Positions 46,870-58,999 of a DNA stretch of 64,000 nucleotides are shown here, in pieces. The translations under genes were made by a program, and so were the position numbers. Origin of the DNA: Ahaetulla prasina (lineage: Eukaryota; Chordata; Lepidosauria; Squamata; Colubridae); NCBI RefSeq assembly GCF_028640845.1, contig NC_080542.1, positions 64,121,064-64,185,063 of the forward strand. Reading direction: 5' to 3'. The notes under the pieces were generated by a model. That model was given only the letters and a program-made list of their open reading frames with translations. It ran no database searches and had not been told where the DNA came from. How positions within the stretch are numbered: the first letter of the stretch is position 1; each line of letters starts with the position of its first letter.

Positions 46870-46944
<75 letters not shown>
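46869..46944. repeat. (ATCT)n tetranucleotide microsatellite
   Basis: About 19 perfect ATCT units, preceded by a decayed GTGTGTATAT run. On the other strand this is an ATAG-type repeat, a class common in snake genomes. No LINE end adjoins it here. Confidence 0.95.
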
Positions 46945-47269
46945 ATAATCAACCAATGCAAGTGAGTAGGTAGCTTCCACTTCTAAGGGAGAATTAGACA
47001 ACTAGAATCTCTTCCCATTGCTAATCCAGCACCATAGTCATATCTCTTTCTTTCTCTTCAATACACACTTGCAGATACACATCGTTAGAGTGAACGTGTA
47101 TTTTTATTACAAAATCAACATGGGATATGTTTGATTTTTATTTTCCTTATCTTTTCTCTAAAGAATTCAGGGTACCACCCATATTAATTCCTATTTGCCA
47201 CTTTCATATTTTCTCTAGAGAATTTCACAGCTACAGTAGCTGTGCTATTGTACTATTTTTTCATTTCAT

Positions 47270-48600
47270 GTTTATTAAAGTTTTATTTTAATATATGAAA
47301 TACAAAGAAGAGAAGAAAAATAGGAAATTATGGTAAGGGAAGGAAGCAGGGAAAAGGTGGTGTGAGATACAAGGGGAAAGAGAAAAAGAAAAGGTGGCAT
47401 TGTCTTCCAACTCTTCTTAGCACAGTACAAGATAAACACACTCCAACCTCAACTTTTTGCTTTTACACATTGTTATATAATTAGCCATTCCTATAACACC
47501 AAATCTTTCTAATCCAAAAAACCAAAGTCAAAGTTTCATTTTCTTTTCTTCACAAGCACAAATTCCAGAAGTGATATCCATATAATTTTCTTTAACTTTC
47601 TCTTAATACAGGTACTTTCAAACACATTTTCAATATCTTTTGCCTACTTTAAGAATTACTTAAGCATTAGATATATGTAAACAAAGATTACATTTTCAAA
47701 TTTTGGGTTAAACTTTTCTTTCAGTTGCCCATATCAAGTACAGGAAAATCCATCCTAATTCCAGTTAATGCATTAAATTTAAGTCACTCCTTCCAGTTTA
47801 TCTTCATGGAGTAACTTCTTTTTCTTCTCTGGAAGTTTTATCAAATACTTTCTTTTCTTGTTAATGTCCTTAAATAAAAAGTCCCAAATTTGTTTTTTTT
47901 TTCTTGGCTCTATTCTTTCAGTTGTGTTTTATATTTGAACCATAGTAGTGAAAGTTAATATCAGGTTCTTCCAAAACTATAATAAACTCCTATGCATTTT
48001 CAGCTACTTGTGAAGTTGTCTCGGCAGTTTGGTAACATTCTCCACACGTTTGCATTTCAGAAGTAATTGAGAATATTTTTTATCATCAGAGAACATCTGG
48101 TCAGCAAATTGGCATATTTTATTTAGAAACCTTTCAAATATATCTCTAATACTTTGCTCCACCATTTTGGCTTCCTCTTTAATCAGAATCAGGTGATTTT
48201 AGCCACCCACAGCTAAGAAGATCAACCTACCAGTTACTACAATTGTAAAGTAAAATTACAGCTTTCAATCTTTATCTTTCTCCATCAGCATTTTTTTTCT
48301 CACCACACTTCCTTATTTGGCTTGACTTAGCAGCCTCCTTCCTTGTTCTTTGAGACCAAAAGAGATTCCCAAAATGGCGTGAGTCTTCAAAAAGGTATAG
48401 CATGCTGTAGCTAGAAAGAGCCTCTTTTTAAGTTGACTTAAAAAAAGATTAATAGTCACTGAAGGTGATTAAGAAGATTATCAAGGCATAACTTACTGTT
48501 CATTTGAAAGGTAATTTTCAAAATGATGGCTTCTTTAACCCGAACAGATTGCAGCCCCTCCCCTCCCAGCTTTTGGCATGCAGATAGCTTTGGAGTTCAA
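47270..48600 (-). mobile_element. Possible L1-related non-autonomous element, minus strand
   Basis: Read on the minus strand it starts GC-rich (GCTGGGAGGGGAGGGGCTGC at about 48571, then CAATCTGTTCGGGTTAAAG). It continues AT-rich without coding, and ends with TTTCATATATTAAAATAAAA and CTTTAATAAACATG before a purine-poor junction near 47270. A GC-rich promoter-like start and an AATAAA-bearing end suggest a 5' UTR/3' UTR chimera of a LINE. Family assignment is inference; no protein motif is present. Confidence 0.35.
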
Positions 48601-48899
48601 CTCCAGAAACCATTTTCCAGTTATATATATAACTCTATATAACTCTATTGGAGAGTTCCAACGGGAAGTTCTTCAACACACCCTGGCCCAGTAGGTCATA
48701 AAAACTGATGTGATGCCAGTCCTTCAGTTAGAAGGCAGAAGAGCTACACCCAAGGAAAAATCCTTCAGAGATCTCTCCCAGTTGTCTGTTCAATTAGCCA
48801 TTTTCCTGGAAATCCCAGCTACAGTAGCTTTATAGAGAACAACTCATTGAATGTTAGTTAGTTACATTATAACATTATAGTTAGTTATATTATAACATT

Positions 48900-49440
48900 A
48901 TAGAATGTTAGTGCCACTTTATAATGCCTTGGTAAGGCCACACTTGGAATATTGCATCCAGTTTTGGTTGCCACAATGTAAAAAAGATGTTGAGACTTTA
49001 GAAAGAGTGCAGAGAAGAGCAACAAAGATGATTAGGGGACTGGAGGCTAAAACATATGAAGAATGGTTGCAGGAACTCGGTATGTCTAGTTTAATGAAAA
49101 GAAGGAATGGGGGAGACATGATAGCAGTGTTCCGATATCTCAGGGGTTGCCACAAAGTAGAGGGAGTCGGGCTGTTCTCCAAAGCACCTGAGGGTAGAAC
49201 AAGAAGCAAAGGGTGGAAATTGATCAAGGAAAAAAGCAACTTAGAACTAAGGAGAAATTTCCTGACAGTTAATAAGTGGAACGACTTGCCTGCAGAAGTT
49301 GTAAATGCTCCAACACTAGAAATTTTAAAGAAAATGTTGGATAACCATCTGACTGAGATGGTGTAGGGTTTCCTGCCTGGGCAGGGGGTTGGACTAGAAG
49401 GCCTTCCAATTCTGTTGTTATATATGTTGTTATATATGAA
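48900..49440 (+). mobile_element. CR1/L3 (Snake1-type) LINE 3' end, best-preserved copy
   Basis: An open frame of 153 codons (48905-49366) encodes the C-terminal part of the CR1 protein. The start ALVRPHLEYCIQFWLPQCKK is the thumb-region motif (RPxLEY...W.P). ERVQRRATKMIRGLEAKTYE, LGMSSLMKRRNGGDMIAVFR, then ELRRNFLTVNKWNDLPAEVV and LDNHLTEMV follow. The catalytic reverse-transcriptase and endonuclease parts are absent through 5' truncation at about 48900. The 3' UTR GGACTAGAAGGCCTTCCAAT runs into repeats of GTTGTTATATATG rather than CTATT units. The open frame indicates a fairly recent insertion, but the copy cannot move by itself. Confidence 0.88.
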
Positions 49441-50499
49441 TTATATATATATGTTGTTATATATGAATGAACTCTGGGACCTTGAATAAAGTGTGTGCTG
49501 TTAAAGAAAATGGATTTCTATCCTTCGATGCATATGCATGTAAACATAACCTCATAGCAATTGTATTTTAGGCAACAAGCTTTAACAATTAAAAAGAACC
49601 AGACATTTCCAGTTTCACAATGCAAAGGCCTTTGATTTCAGATAATGTATAAACACTATACATAGAACACATAATGCACTTTCACATATAAATAGAGAGG
49701 GATTGATAGTATTTTGTTAAGCTATATTGAAGTCAATTAAAATAAAATTTTGAAGTAATACTTAAAAGGAATAATCTATTTTCAAAATGTTTTAGATTTT
49801 TTTTAAAATGTTGTTTTTAGTTTTTCTTAGCTATGGCGCCAAAGTCTACATTTGAAAATACATTTCACCACCCTTTCAACACATTTCCATTTTTTATTTT
49901 TATTTTTGCTTCTCCAATTGTAGTAAAAAGGAAGGATCTTTTTTTGATCTTTAGGACACAATTGTTCTTTTTCCCAGTACCATTGAGAACTGTCATTATT
50001 ATTTTGGACATGACATTCCCTTATGTTTTTTAGCCTGTATGCATTCACAGAAATGATTAAAGTCAGAACGGGGAATGTAGTGGAAAAATAAATCAACAGA
50101 AAGAAAGAAAGAAGTACTGGAAAAATTGCATATTTAAAAGAGACAAGGAAAGATCAGCTCCTATTTTGTTTCCAATTGCATAATTACAAATTACTGAAAT
50201 ATGATTTTATTAGTTTAGGATAAATTAAACTTAGTTTAGGATAACTAAGCTATATCCACATTGTAAGAGTTGTGGGATAGGGGAGAGTAAATCTTATTCC
50301 AGAGAGAGCCATTTTCAAACAAGAAAAAGATGGCAGCTGAGGAAATGCATCCCAAAATGCAGCTCATCCCCTGCCTGAAATCTTTCATGTGGCTAAGGTA
50401 GACCATAGACTGGGAGTCTCAAGTTCTCTTGAGAACATCATCCCTTAAACCAGTGGTTTATTTCTAAAATCTTCTGTTTACTTATTCAATGTTGACCTT

Positions 50500-51095
50500 C
50501 CATTGGAACTATAGATTGAAACATCAAAAAAATTCTGGGCAAATATTAAAAAATGGCTAGAAAAAATAACAGAACAACCAGTTGAAAGCAAACCAGAAAC
50601 ATTTTTATTACGATTTTTTACAAGAAATTTCTTTTTACACCAAAGAAATCTGATTTTACACATTATAACAGCTGCACGAATAACTTATGCACAAAATTGG
50701 AAACAGGAAGAGATACCAACAGATGAAGAAGTGATAGGGAAAGTTTTAGAGAGTGCCGAAATGGACAAGTTAACAAAAGAAATTAAAGAGAAAGAAGAGA
50801 CAGATTATTATACAATCTGGAATAAATGGTATGAATGGCTTGAGTCTAGAAATAAAGGAAAAAATAAAGGGGAGAAATTAGAATGTACAGAATGTATTAG
50901 GAATGTATAATATGTAAATAATAAATATATAAGAATCTAGAAAATTAAAGCTATTAATATTAGATAATTTAATGTAAATAAAAAAAAGGGGATAAGAAAA
51001 AAAATAAAATAACAAATGTGATATGGGGGAAAGATATAAAAGTGAGAGAAGACCACTAAGAAACGCTGTTTAGAAATAGGAAATATTTATATGTT
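50500..51095 (+). mobile_element. 5'-truncated LINE-1: C-terminal end of ORF2 and start of 3' UTR
   Basis: From 50533 to the stop at 50910 the frame is open for 125 codons, without an early ATG. It reads FWANIKKWLEKITEQ, FTRNFFLHQRNLILHIITAA, RITYAQNWKQEEIPTDEEVI, LESAEMDKLTKEI and YTIWNKWYEWLE. This is the characteristic end of vertebrate L1 ORF2 (…AR..IA..WK....P....W…E..KLT…). The 3' UTR is purine-rich and is broken at 51096 by an L2-like LINE. It appears to resume at 52672 with TGTGTCTCAGATTATGTAAA and an (AAATA)n tail to about 52735. All catalytic domains are missing. Confidence 0.8.
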
Positions 51096-52664
51096 ATATT
51101 TATTTATTTATTTATTTATTCATTTATTTATTTATTTGATTTCTATACCGCCCTTCTCCCGAAGGACTCAGGGCGGTGTACAGGCAAGAATAAAAGAGAC
51201 GGTACAATATACAAATTTAAAATGCAGTTAAAAAACTTATTTTAAAATTGGCCTGAGAAGTAAAATATATAATAAGCTAAAAAACCCCATTTAAAATTAA
51301 TTACTAAGAATTTAAAAATTTGTTAAAATCAATTTAAGCCAGCCCCGCACGAATAAAAAGATGTGTCTTCAGTTCGCGACGAAATGTCCGAAGGTCAGGT
51401 ATTTGGCGTAAACTTGGGGGAAGTTCGTTCCAGAGTGTGGGAGCCCCCACAGAGAAGGACCTTCCCCTGGGGGCCGCCAGCCGACATTGCTTGGCGGACG
51501 GCACCCTGAGAAGTCCCTCTCTGTGAGAGCGTACGGGTCGGTGGGAGGCATGTGGTAACAGCAGGCGGTCCCGTAAGTACCCAGGCCCTAAGCCATGGAG
51601 CGCTTTAAAGGTAGTAACCAACACCTTAAAGTGCACTCGAAAGGCCACAGGTAGCCAGTGCAGTCTGCGCAGGAGCGGTGTTATATGGGAGCTACGCGGA
51701 GCTCCTTCTATCACCCGCGCAGCTGCATTCTGGACTAACTGAAGCCTCCGAATGCACTTCAAGGGGAGCCCCATGTAGAGAGCATTACAATAATCCAAGC
51801 GAGAGGTAACGAGCACATGAGTGACCGTGCACAAGGCATCCCGATCAAGGAAGGGGCGCAACTGCCGAACCAGGCGAACCTGGTGGAAGGCCCCCCTGGA
51901 GACGGCCGTCAAATGATCTTCAAACGACAGCCGTTCATCCAGGAGGACACCTAAGTTGCGCACCCTATCCTTTGGGGCCAATAACTCGCCTCCAACAGTC
52001 AGCCGCGGCTGCAGCTGACTGAATCGGGGTGCCGGCATCCACAGCCACTCCGTCTTGGAGGGATTAAGCTTGAGCCTATTTCTCCCCATCCAGACCCGTA
52101 CGGCTTCCACGCACTTCAGCAGCTTCATTGGGGTGGCCTGGGGTGGAGAAGTACAGCTGGGTGTCGTCAGCGTACAGCTGGTATCCCACCCCAAAGCCAC
52201 TGATGATCTCCCCCAATGGCTTCATATAGATGTTGAACAGAAGGGGCGAGAGAATCGACCCCTGCGGCACCCCACAAGTGAGGTCCCTCGCGGTCGACCT
52301 CTGCCCCCCTGTCAACACCGTCTGCGACCGGTCAGAGAGATAGGAGGAGAACCACCGATACACGGTGCCTCCCACTCCCAATCCCTCCAACCGGCGCAGC
52401 AGGATACCATGGTTGATGGTATCAAAAGCCGCTGAGAGATCTAATAGGACCAGGGCAGAGGAATAACCCCTGTCCCTGGCCCTCCAGAGATCATCCACCA
52501 ATGTGACCAAAGCTGTCTCCGTGCTGTACCCGGGTCGGAAGCCGGACTGGAATGGGTCTAGATAGATGGCTTCATCCAGGTATTGGGGTAGCTGTCGCGC
52601 CACAGCACTCTCTACAACCTTCGCAACAAAGCGAAGGTTGGAGACTGGACGATAATTACCCAAA
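51096..52664 (-). mobile_element. Young 5'-truncated L2-like LINE with reverse-transcriptase frame
   Basis: Minus-strand frame 52663-52076 encodes the reverse transcriptase: GNYRPVSNLRFVAKVVE, FQSGFRPGYSTETAL, ALVLLDLSAAFDTINHGILL, GVPQGSILSPLLFNIYMKPL and the catalytic YADDTQLYF. Frame 52200-51334 continues with LKLNPSKTEWLWMP, RNLGVLLDERLSFEDHL, TSRLDYCNALYMGLP and APTLWNELPPSLR to its stop. The two frames overlap, so a single frameshift near 52.1 kb separates palm from thumb. The 3' end carries CCGCCCTGAGTCCTTCGGGA then GAAGGGCGG, followed by an (AAAT)n tail. The flanks share ATATGTT (51089-51095 and 52665-52671). The endonuclease is lost. The GC content is far above that of its surroundings. 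Confidence 0.88.
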
Positions 52665-52671
52665 ATATGTT

Positions 52672-52735
52672 GTGTGTCTCAGATTATGTAAAATAAAATA
52701 AAATAAATAAATAAACAATAATAAAAAAGAAACAT
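52672..52735 (+). mobile_element. L1 3' terminus and tail, continued after the nested LINE
   Basis: GTGTGTCTCAGATTATGTAA is followed by AAATAAAATAAAATAAATAA, ending in A-rich sequence. It fits the missing 3' end of the L1 copy left of the nested element. Confidence 0.6.
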
Positions 52736-55132
52736 CATCTTTGCTCCAAACTCTTCAGCTGTGTACTAAATTTGCAAGTTTGCTGTATATCTCTATATAC
52801 AGAATATCTTTTTTATGACTTCCTAATTCTCTACAATGAAACTGTGCATGTCTTCTTTTATTTACTTGAGATTGTATAGGGTAGGAGAAAGTTTTACAAT
52901 CATGTTGTGCTTGATCTGCAGTAATACTTATAGAGAAAAAACTGTAGTTTGGATAGCCTGAGGATAAAAAAAAAGTCCTATTAGGCTGAATAAGTTCTAC
53001 ACTATGAACCTCTAGATGGCCATCAGCAATGGTTAGCAATTTCTGCAACCCTATGTTGCAATCTAGTAGTCAGCATTGTCAGTAATAGTCTGAGTCTGGC
53101 TCTTGAGTTTTATGCAGCCTCTTTCCATTTTGTATCCACCTTGGCAAATGTTAAGGTTCCACTAAAGCTATGTGCTAATTATGAGTATATGCCACCAAGA
53201 AGTTTATTGTAATAGAAAGTATCTGCCAACAAAATAACTCTATTCTTGTCTTTACTGTATTTACACAACTGTCAGAAAGAATAATTTTGCAAGTCCATGT
53301 TTCTGTTTCTTCAATGTCTTTCTGATTCTTGATGTTATCAGGCAACTTAAGAAAAATATTTATGGCCCAAAGTCTCCTTACAAACCATTAAAACCAAAAT
53401 ATGAATCTTGTTTCTAGTTCAAATATATTCTTCTCATGATAATTTTTTTAGTGATAAGTTGAATCTTTTCATCTGTTTAAAATAGTAGTTTTAAACTTGC
53501 AGTTTATGAATCAATTTTGTAGACTTAGATGTAAACCAAGAAATATCAGGTTTTACCTAAATGCATGCAGCAGATAACTCATGCTGAGAATAGGGATTGG
53601 TGAGTATCATATAGTCATAAAGTTGCTCAGGATAGTGACCTGGGTAGCATAACATTTAATAAATAAAATAAAGTTGGAAGGCACATAAATCAAATGGTAT
53701 TCTCAGTGCAAGAATCAAATTAAATTTTTTCCATCAAGTGACTGTCTGATTCCTGCTTCCAACCATTTACCACATGGGCTTTTTCCAATTGATTAAAGAA
53801 TTTTCTTCTTCTTCAACAGTAGAGGAAAAATAAAAAAGTTGAAATAGTTGGTATTGTTGATTGTTTTGTGAGCAAGTACTGTGTGTCACTAGGATAACTT
53901 CTCATCAATATTTCATCAGTAATGATGTCTGAGACTGAAAGCCAAAAATTGCCCTTTCTTTCTTTTTGTAGAAATTGAGCTCTTACTGCTGAAGCTATTA
54001 TTTACACTGTGTTAGCAGAATTATTAGTTCTAACACAACCTACCATGTCTTTCTTATTACTTTCAGACAGATGGTGTTAGCACAATCTGGAAGCAAGGGG
54101 AGAAAGTTTTGTTGGAAATTTCAGTCACAATTCTGCTTGTACATCTTGCTTCTCTCACCGTAAAGACGAATATTACAATGGCAAAACAAAATTGTATCAT
54201 GCCTGTGCACAAACTGGATACATATTAACCTGTACAAAAACTGATGAGTGCCACAGACATATAAATAGAGATTATATGACTAAAAAAATGAATGTGGACG
54301 TACCAAAAAAATATACATTTTCAAAAAATAAAATAAATAGTATAAAAAATAGGCACACCACAAAAATTAAACAAACAAGCAAACATCTAATTATGTGGGA
54401 AAATCATAATTATTGTGATAATTAATGTTTACTATATTATTTAAAAATAGTTTGTTTAAAAATTGTTGGAGAATTAGATTGGAATGAAACAGGTGGAAAA
54501 GATCACTAAGAAGCGAAAGTTTATTTATGGAATAAATTTTAAAAAAAACTCTCTAAGCCAGAAGATAGCTTATTGACAAACATCAAGTTGATCTGAAGCC
54601 AGATTTATCAGTTAATGAATGCAATATCCATTCCTCCCTTGTCACTATGATGCCTTAAAAGTGGTGAAATCTACCTCCATAGGTCATCATCATAGAGTTT
54701 AGTCCTCAACCCTGAGAAGGAACAGTTGAAATTAGGAAAAAAAGAACTTTTTTTGATCATAATTGAGTAAGATCAGACTCATTTATTCTATCCTGGGAAA
54801 AAAAAAAAAACAGAAAGAAAGCCAACTGAAATTGCATCGCTGAGCCTTGGGATCTCAATTTTTAGGCATACACATTTCACATTCCTACATATTTTGTTGG
54901 TTGATTGAACTGAGAAACTATGCCTAATTATATACTTTCCACAGAGAAAAGAGGAAAAATTGTGTATTGAGGAAGAAATTCCTTCCTTCCTCAATTTATT
55001 AGGACAGTATCACATTATTATTTGTCCAAGCTTCTTTTGGCGGTGTATGTTTGAACTAACATAGTAGCATCTAATCATGTTCTGGTTTTCATAATCAAGC
55101 CATAAAACTCTGGACTGCTTCCAGAGCACTTA

Positions 55133-55487
55133 CGGGTAGTCCTCAATCTCCAATCACAATTGAACTCCAAATTTCTGTAGTTAAGCAAGACATTTGTTAA
55201 GTGAATTTTGCCCAATTTTACAACTTTTTCTGCCACAGTTGTTAAGTGATCTCATTTTGCAACAGACTTTGCTTGTCAGAATATTGAAAACTATAATCAC
55301 ATGACCCTGGGACACAGCAGCTATCATAAATATGAGTCAGTTGTGAAGCATCTGAATTTTGATCACATGACCATGAAGATGCTACAATGGTCATAAGTGT
55401 GAAAATTGGTTATAAATCACTGCTTTTCAGTACTGTTGTAACTTTGAACTGTCACCAGATGAACTGTTGCAAGTAGAGGACTAGTTG
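55133..55487 (+). mobile_element. Tc1/mariner-type MITE with TA target site
   Basis: CGGGTAGTCCTCAATC at the left and, in reverse, CAACTAGTCCTCTACTTGCA at the right form the terminal repeat; both are flanked by TA (55131-55132, 55488-55489). Inside are GTTAAGTGA repeats and AATTTTGATCACATGACCAT. No coding capacity. The family looks Tigger-like but the class is inferred from the TA site and TIR form. Confidence 0.75.
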
Positions 55488-55673
55488 TAGTGGTATATTT
55501 GAATGGATCTCATCATAAAAAATATTTTTTCCTGCAAAACATTTTACTCTACTAGTCATCAAACTCAGCAGTGTTATATCAGTTGCCTTTTATTGTCTGT
55601 AGAAAATCAGTATTTCATTAACCTGAGGAGTTGACTATATTTTTGTCATAATATTTTATAAAACTTTCAGATA

Positions 55674-55990
55674 CGGGTAGTCCTCAACTTACGAACATTT
55701 GTTTAGCGACCCTTCATTTTATGAACTGAAAAATGACTCTTCCTCGTCGGTTCTTGAAAAATCAGGCACTTTGTAATGGACATGTATTTACAATGGTTGC
55801 AACATCCAAGGTCATATGATTATCATTTGCAACATTTCCAGAAAACTTTTCATAAGTCAATGGAGAAGCTTGATTCTCTTAAAAATTGTTGTGATTCACT
55901 TCAAAAACTCATAATATTGGATGGACTCATTGAATGTCCACACCACTTAACAACAGAAGTTCTCATCCCAAATGTGTTTGTGAATCAGCA
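55674..55990 (+). mobile_element. Second copy of a related MITE, right end not found
   Basis: After TA (55672-55673) it opens CGGGTAGTCCTCAACTTACG, the better-preserved form of the terminal repeat at 55133. It continues with ACAATGGTTGCAACATCCAA and GGTCATATGATTATCATTTG, which resemble the complement of the neighbouring copy's inside. No matching right end was seen, so the border is arbitrary. Confidence 0.55.
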
Positions 55991-57046
55991 AGTATCTTGC
56001 CTCAGGACCCTTTATTAATGGCCTAATATGCTATTCTCTGTGCATATCTCCATAACACCTCCCTTTAAGTAGGACCATAAGAAATTTTTGCAAGGAGGGA
56101 TTTAAAATTCCATTTTAGTTAAAAATCTTTCTTCCTCTCTAATTGCTATCACTCAAAGCTACCACATACATTTTATACCCTAAAACTGCATGCAGTCACC
56201 CAAGGTTTCTCCATCACATTGGAATTATTGTTCCTATAGTGGATGATAAATTTATCAAGTACATGTGGAGTGATATTTAATTTATTTAAAATAGTAAATT
56301 TAATGTATGGTTTTTCCGGTCCTTATCTACTATGGGTATATAGCCTCAGCAAGCAGAGCAAAGAGTCAGTGGCATCCATCATCTTCTTCTTGACCTTTCA
56401 CTTTCTTTTAAACTTTTGGCCTTTCAATGTTTTGCTTCATCTTTTATTTTCAATTCAAATCATTAATTGGTTCATTTACTTTGGGTTTTTTTTTTAAATG
56501 GCTGCTGAATAGTAAGGAGCTTTTTTCCCTATTACCATCAATATGCTGGTTTTGCTGCCAAAGCTGGTTCTCAGGCAGTACTACTCCCTGGATTTATATG
56601 GGAGCACTTAGGAATGATCCAACAATTTTTAGATGGTCATGGACCCACTCAGAAGGGACTCTTGAAGATTCCTAAGACTCTGGGAGCAGTTGGAAAGTCA
56701 CTGAGCAAATCCATCTTCCTGTCAGCAGTTTCATTTTCTAACGAAAACTGGGTTTTAACCTTCACTTTTTGGATTTATTGTTTTACTCTGCTTTGTTGTC
56801 TTTAAAAGTTGACCAGCTGGTTGCATGCTGATCTATTTCAAACTCCAGCTGAACTCCAGCTGGTTGTTTTTTTCCTTTTCCATTGACTGAACAATGTAAA
56901 ACACATGTTACTTTGCAAAGGTGAAGAAATAGGATTTATTTGTACTAGTGGTTGTTTCAAACACATTTTCAAATGTTTTTCCCAGCTCTACTACAAGTGT
57001 TTGCATTCTTATATAGAAGTTGCATAGTTGTACATAAAACTATCTG

Positions 57047-57090
57047 TAGATCAGCAACCAGTAATAAAACTATCCCTGGTTGCTGATCTA
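57047..57090. repeat. Perfect 15-bp inverted repeat with 14-bp loop
   Basis: TAGATCAGCAACCAG (57047-57061) faces CTGGTTGCTGATCTA (57076-57090). The loop ATAAAACTATC also occurs just before the left arm, so a local duplication with inversion may have made it. Confidence 0.9.
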
Positions 57091-58511
57091 TAGTAAGCGA
57101 ATAAGCAATTTATTCCATAAATATCTGGCAATTTTTAGAATCAGCATAATATTTTTGATACAACTCCTATGGCAAATATATGAATGTTATCTAACATTAT
57201 AGGACTCAGACAGGAAGGTATGAAAATTCAGTTGTTCTGACTCTTCTGTGCATTCTCTGCCATATGAACAAACCGGTTCCTCAATATGGAAGTGTTTTAT
57301 GCAAAATTCAAGGATAAGACTGGAGACACTTTGCTGTGTAACCAAAACTATGTGCAAGAGATGAGATGGATGAATCTAATGTTTAACCGCCCTCTTAAAC
57401 ATGCTTGGGGTTCTAATGGCAGTGTGACTGGCACTGTGAAACTGATGCATTTCTAGAAATAATATGAGACATCAATGAAACCTGTAGAGCTTTGATATGA
57501 CAGATATGAGTACAAAGCCATGAATTTCATTATCCTTTTCATTCACTTCCCCTAGGGCTTTTAATGCCTTTTCTTACATGCTCTAAATATTTTGTTCCTA
57601 CACTGGTTTTCTCAGAAGATTACAATATTCCACTTTTATAACATCAGTAGTATCAAGCAACAGGACTGACATAATGGTGGAAATTATAATGAGATTCCCA
57701 GAAAAAAAAAGGAGTTCTGCCTTGAAAATCAGAGCCAGAATTTTCATGTATATATGTTACCCAGAGAGGGCACTGTAATGGGAAACAGTAAAATAATTTT
57801 AAATCAATAATTTAAGCACATTGGAAATAGGTCCTATATTGGTTGCAACAATAAAGTTTCTTTAAATTTTATTGTATTTTAAAAATGTATATACGGTGAA
57901 ATGTTTTCCCAGGAAACTTGCAAATCATTTTAAAATAACATATTAAGAAAAAAGGTTAAACATACTGACCAAACAGAAATGTTTTCTAAGTAGCAACAGA
58001 TACATGTAATAAAGCATGCATAACATTAAAACTTGGATATAATATTGAAATAAACAGAAAAACTTATTCCAGAATTTATGATCTATTCGGGGTCAAGACT
58101 ACCCAATCAGTGAGTCAACATAAGATTGAAACATCAAGCTGAGGCTAACCAAAATGGGGGAAGAATGAATAAATGAAATTTTGCAACTAAGCAAAAAGAA
58201 AAAGCTGTCTCAGCTTATTATCAGTCCAATAAGACCATCTGCCAATCTTATTATTTCCCACAAAAGCAATGGAAATTTATGGTGTTTTGCTAAAGCTGTT
58301 ATGACTTTACAGCAAAGGTTTACTAATACCTTTCAAATTAGAAAGACTAGTAATTAGCTACAGCTTCTTTATATACTGAATCTAAAATCTTTGTACTTAG
58401 GCACACTTTATACCATACTATATATCCAGTCATGTTAGACTAAAATATCATTATTTCAGATGGATTTCAAGAAAGCAGTAGATAAATAGAAAAAAACTTT
58501 AAAGAACTTAC

Positions 58512-58659
58512 AGTAAGGACAGCCATAGATCTCAATCCTCAGACCAATTTGACCCTCTCCACTCCATTCCAGAGGAAGTATCCGAATGTAGCGGGCAATA
58601 ACTGGATGCTGTAAATCATGTCGTACCACAGTGTCAGAATTTACATTCCCGGGAAATGC
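58512..58659 (-). CDS. CNTNAP2: CNTNAP2 exon (human exon 4): end of F5/8C discoidin domain
   Basis: This 148-bp exon encodes 49 codons plus one base: [49 protein letters not shown], then the T of a split tryptophan. These are the last strands of the N-terminal discoidin (F5/8 type C) domain. ARYIRI.PL.W is the classic closing motif, and GCPY contains the domain's final cysteine. The exon enters in phase 0 and leaves in phase 1, and the split codon is completed by GG at 29761. The acceptor is GTTGTCCCTCCCTAG and the donor GTAAGT, both strong. The 29-kb intron after it fits the very long introns of this gene. The upstream exons with the signal peptide lie beyond 64000. Confidence 0.93.
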
Positions 58660-58999
58660 CTAGGGAGGGACAACAAAACAACAATATTATTTTAATATTT
58701 TGTCTATTTAGAGCCTACATAGACACATCACATGACTAAGTTGTGTACATACATATAGACCCAATCACATATGTGCAAGATAGAGGAGATTAGATTGCTC
58801 CTGTGCGCTGCTGTAATTTCAGTGATACTGTCAGCTAAGAGAAGTTAATTATTTATTTAACAAACTTATATTGTGCGTATTTGACATAATGATGTTAAAT
58901 GCCTCACAGAACCAATAAGAGCAGCAACATTAAAAAAAAAAACCATATCTTTCCCAACAATGCTATTAACTGAACCACTCATGCTATTAACTCTGTTAC

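Larger units (their letters stand above)
29762..58511 (-). other. CNTNAP2: CNTNAP2 intron 4
   Basis: The 28.7-kb intron joins the donor GTAAGT (58511-58506) to the acceptor CTTTAG ending at 29762. It is packed with transposon relics, listed separately. I recognise nothing beyond scattered microsatellites and AT-rich DNA in 31.6-34.5, 35.95-37.85, 42.3-45.6, 49.5-50.45, 52.75-55.1 and 56.0-58.5 kb. A weak trace near 53.66 kb (ATAAAATAAAGTTGGAAGG) could be an old minus-strand CR1 3' end. Confidence 0.85.
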
